A stretch of 64,000 bases of DNA from Sphaeramia orbicularis (lineage: Eukaryota > Chordata > Actinopteri > Kurtiformes > Apogonidae). Where the stretch lies: assembly GCF_902148855.1 (NCBI RefSeq), contig NC_043972.1, forward strand, positions 36,463,496 to 36,527,495, written 5' to 3'. Below the pieces are notes generated by a model, which was given only the letters and a program-made list of their open reading frames with translations, did no database searches and was not told the DNA's origin. Both the position numbers and the translations under genes were made by a program. Positions 63,009-64,000 of the stretch are shown here, piece by piece (position 1 is the first letter of the stretch; each line of letters begins with the position of its first letter).

Positions 63009-64000
63009 TTATAATCTTTTTTGCTAGTCTCTTGTGTATTCATGTGCGTACCACCCCCCCTCCTCTTCACATACATTCAGACTATTTGCCCTGTCTTTGT
63101 TTTATACAAGTCACTCATGCACAAAGCATATCAAATTCCTCACTCTCCTCCCCCTCCCCCCTCTCCCTCTTTTTTCCTGACTCTCCTTTCTCTCCATCGG
63201 TCTCCCTCCCTCCCTCTCTTGGTGAGTGTAGCTAATAGGAGACACATGGGATGAGTGTGAGACATGGGAGTTGAATCGCTCCAGTGAACACCAGCCACCC
63301 TGTAGAGCAAGCATTCCATACTGCACTGTAAAAATGAGAAGAAGAAGAAGAAAAAAAAATCAAGAGAGAGAAATGAAAAGGAGAGGGAAAGGAGGAGCTG
63401 TGAGAGTGTGATTTACGGACGCTGCTGAGGGCTGTGTGTGTTCCTACCGTGTCCGGCTGGAGGAATCTCCTTCAAACCGACATGGATCAGTGAATATGGC
63501 CTTCACTTTGCAAGACTGAATCACTGCTGCCTTCCGCATTTCAGACCATGTGCTTAAACAAACTTCAGAATCTTGCAGCTTTCATTAATTTTTCAACTGC
63601 GATATAAAACAATGTAATCTGCCCATTAAATTGTCTTACAAGACTCTCCATCCATCCATCCTCTTTGATTCTTCTACGCAATGAAAACCCTTCATATGGA
63701 CGTGACAGTGATTGATGGTCTTATCTGGATGAAGCATCTCACTCAGGACAGAGATATTAAATGTGAAACTTGCCACAGAATGTGAAATGTATACTATATG
63801 GGACATGCCTGTGACTTAGTATGTAGGTCGTGTGTCATTAAAAGTCACCTTGGATAAGTGTGTCAACATAATGTAAAGTATCTTCTAGCAGGACAAATCT
63901 GATTTTACCCTCTGGTGACATCACATCTGGGTGATATTCTTAGCGCTTCATCAGTCCTTTGCCAGGGTGCATGAGGACATTGTGAAAGGTGTGGATGAAA
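63009..64000. other. sequence downstream of atn1
   Basis: No gene recognised. A CT-rich patch (about 63130-63220) and a GAA/GA-rich patch (63338-63400) occur. Short open frames over them are low-complexity artefacts. Confidence 0.4.

Overview
This is vertebrate nuclear DNA from a ray-finned fish, most likely a percomorph-type teleost. All genes are split by GT-AG introns. Five intron-containing genes of a well-known vertebrate neighbourhood are present, and the introns and spacers carry fish-style DNA transposons, LINE tails and long microsatellites. The species cannot be named from sequence alone.

Layout, left to right: (1) 1-2537, downstream/3' UTR of chd4 with microsatellites and a mariner-type MITE. 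(2) chd4, minus strand, 2538-26761, 39 coding exons (1969 codons, all phases consistent), the ATPase of the NuRD chromatin remodeller. Its introns hold a palindromic repeat complex (3.0-5.7 kb), a piggyBac-like element with a nested LINE-like insert (13.2-14.1 kb), a LINE 3' end (24.6-25.2 kb) and a hAT element (25.3-26.0 kb). (3) 26762-32344, a noncoding head-to-head spacer with seven copies of the octamer CCATAATA. (4) wnt4b, plus, 32345-35142, 8 coding exons (357 aa). (5) A cdc42-like Rho GTPase, minus, 37193-38564, 5 coding exons (191 aa), tail-to-tail with wnt4b. (6) mlf2, plus, 40595-42870, 7 coding exons (245 aa). (7) eno2, plus, 45756-49257, 12 coding exons (434 aa). (8) atn1 (atrophin-1), plus, leader from about 51.5 kb, coding 53856-62280, 9 coding exons (1726 aa).

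The genes are functionally unrelated to one another, apart from CHD4 and atrophin-1 both acting in nuclear repression, but the block has evolutionary meaning. CHD4-MLF2-ENO2-ATN1 is the human 12p13 neighbourhood. CHD5, ENO1, RERE, WNT4 and CDC42 are their paralogues on human 1p36, where WNT4 and CDC42 are adjacent. The fish locus keeps wnt4b next to a cdc42 copy inside the 12p13-type block, so it looks like a fuller version of an ancestral chromosome segment duplicated in early vertebrate genome doubling. No prokaryotic system, CRISPR array, tRNA/rRNA gene, or retroviral or LTR element was recognised. Exon boundaries were worked out by hand from reading frame, GT/AG sites and remembered family sequences. 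UTR limits are tentative.
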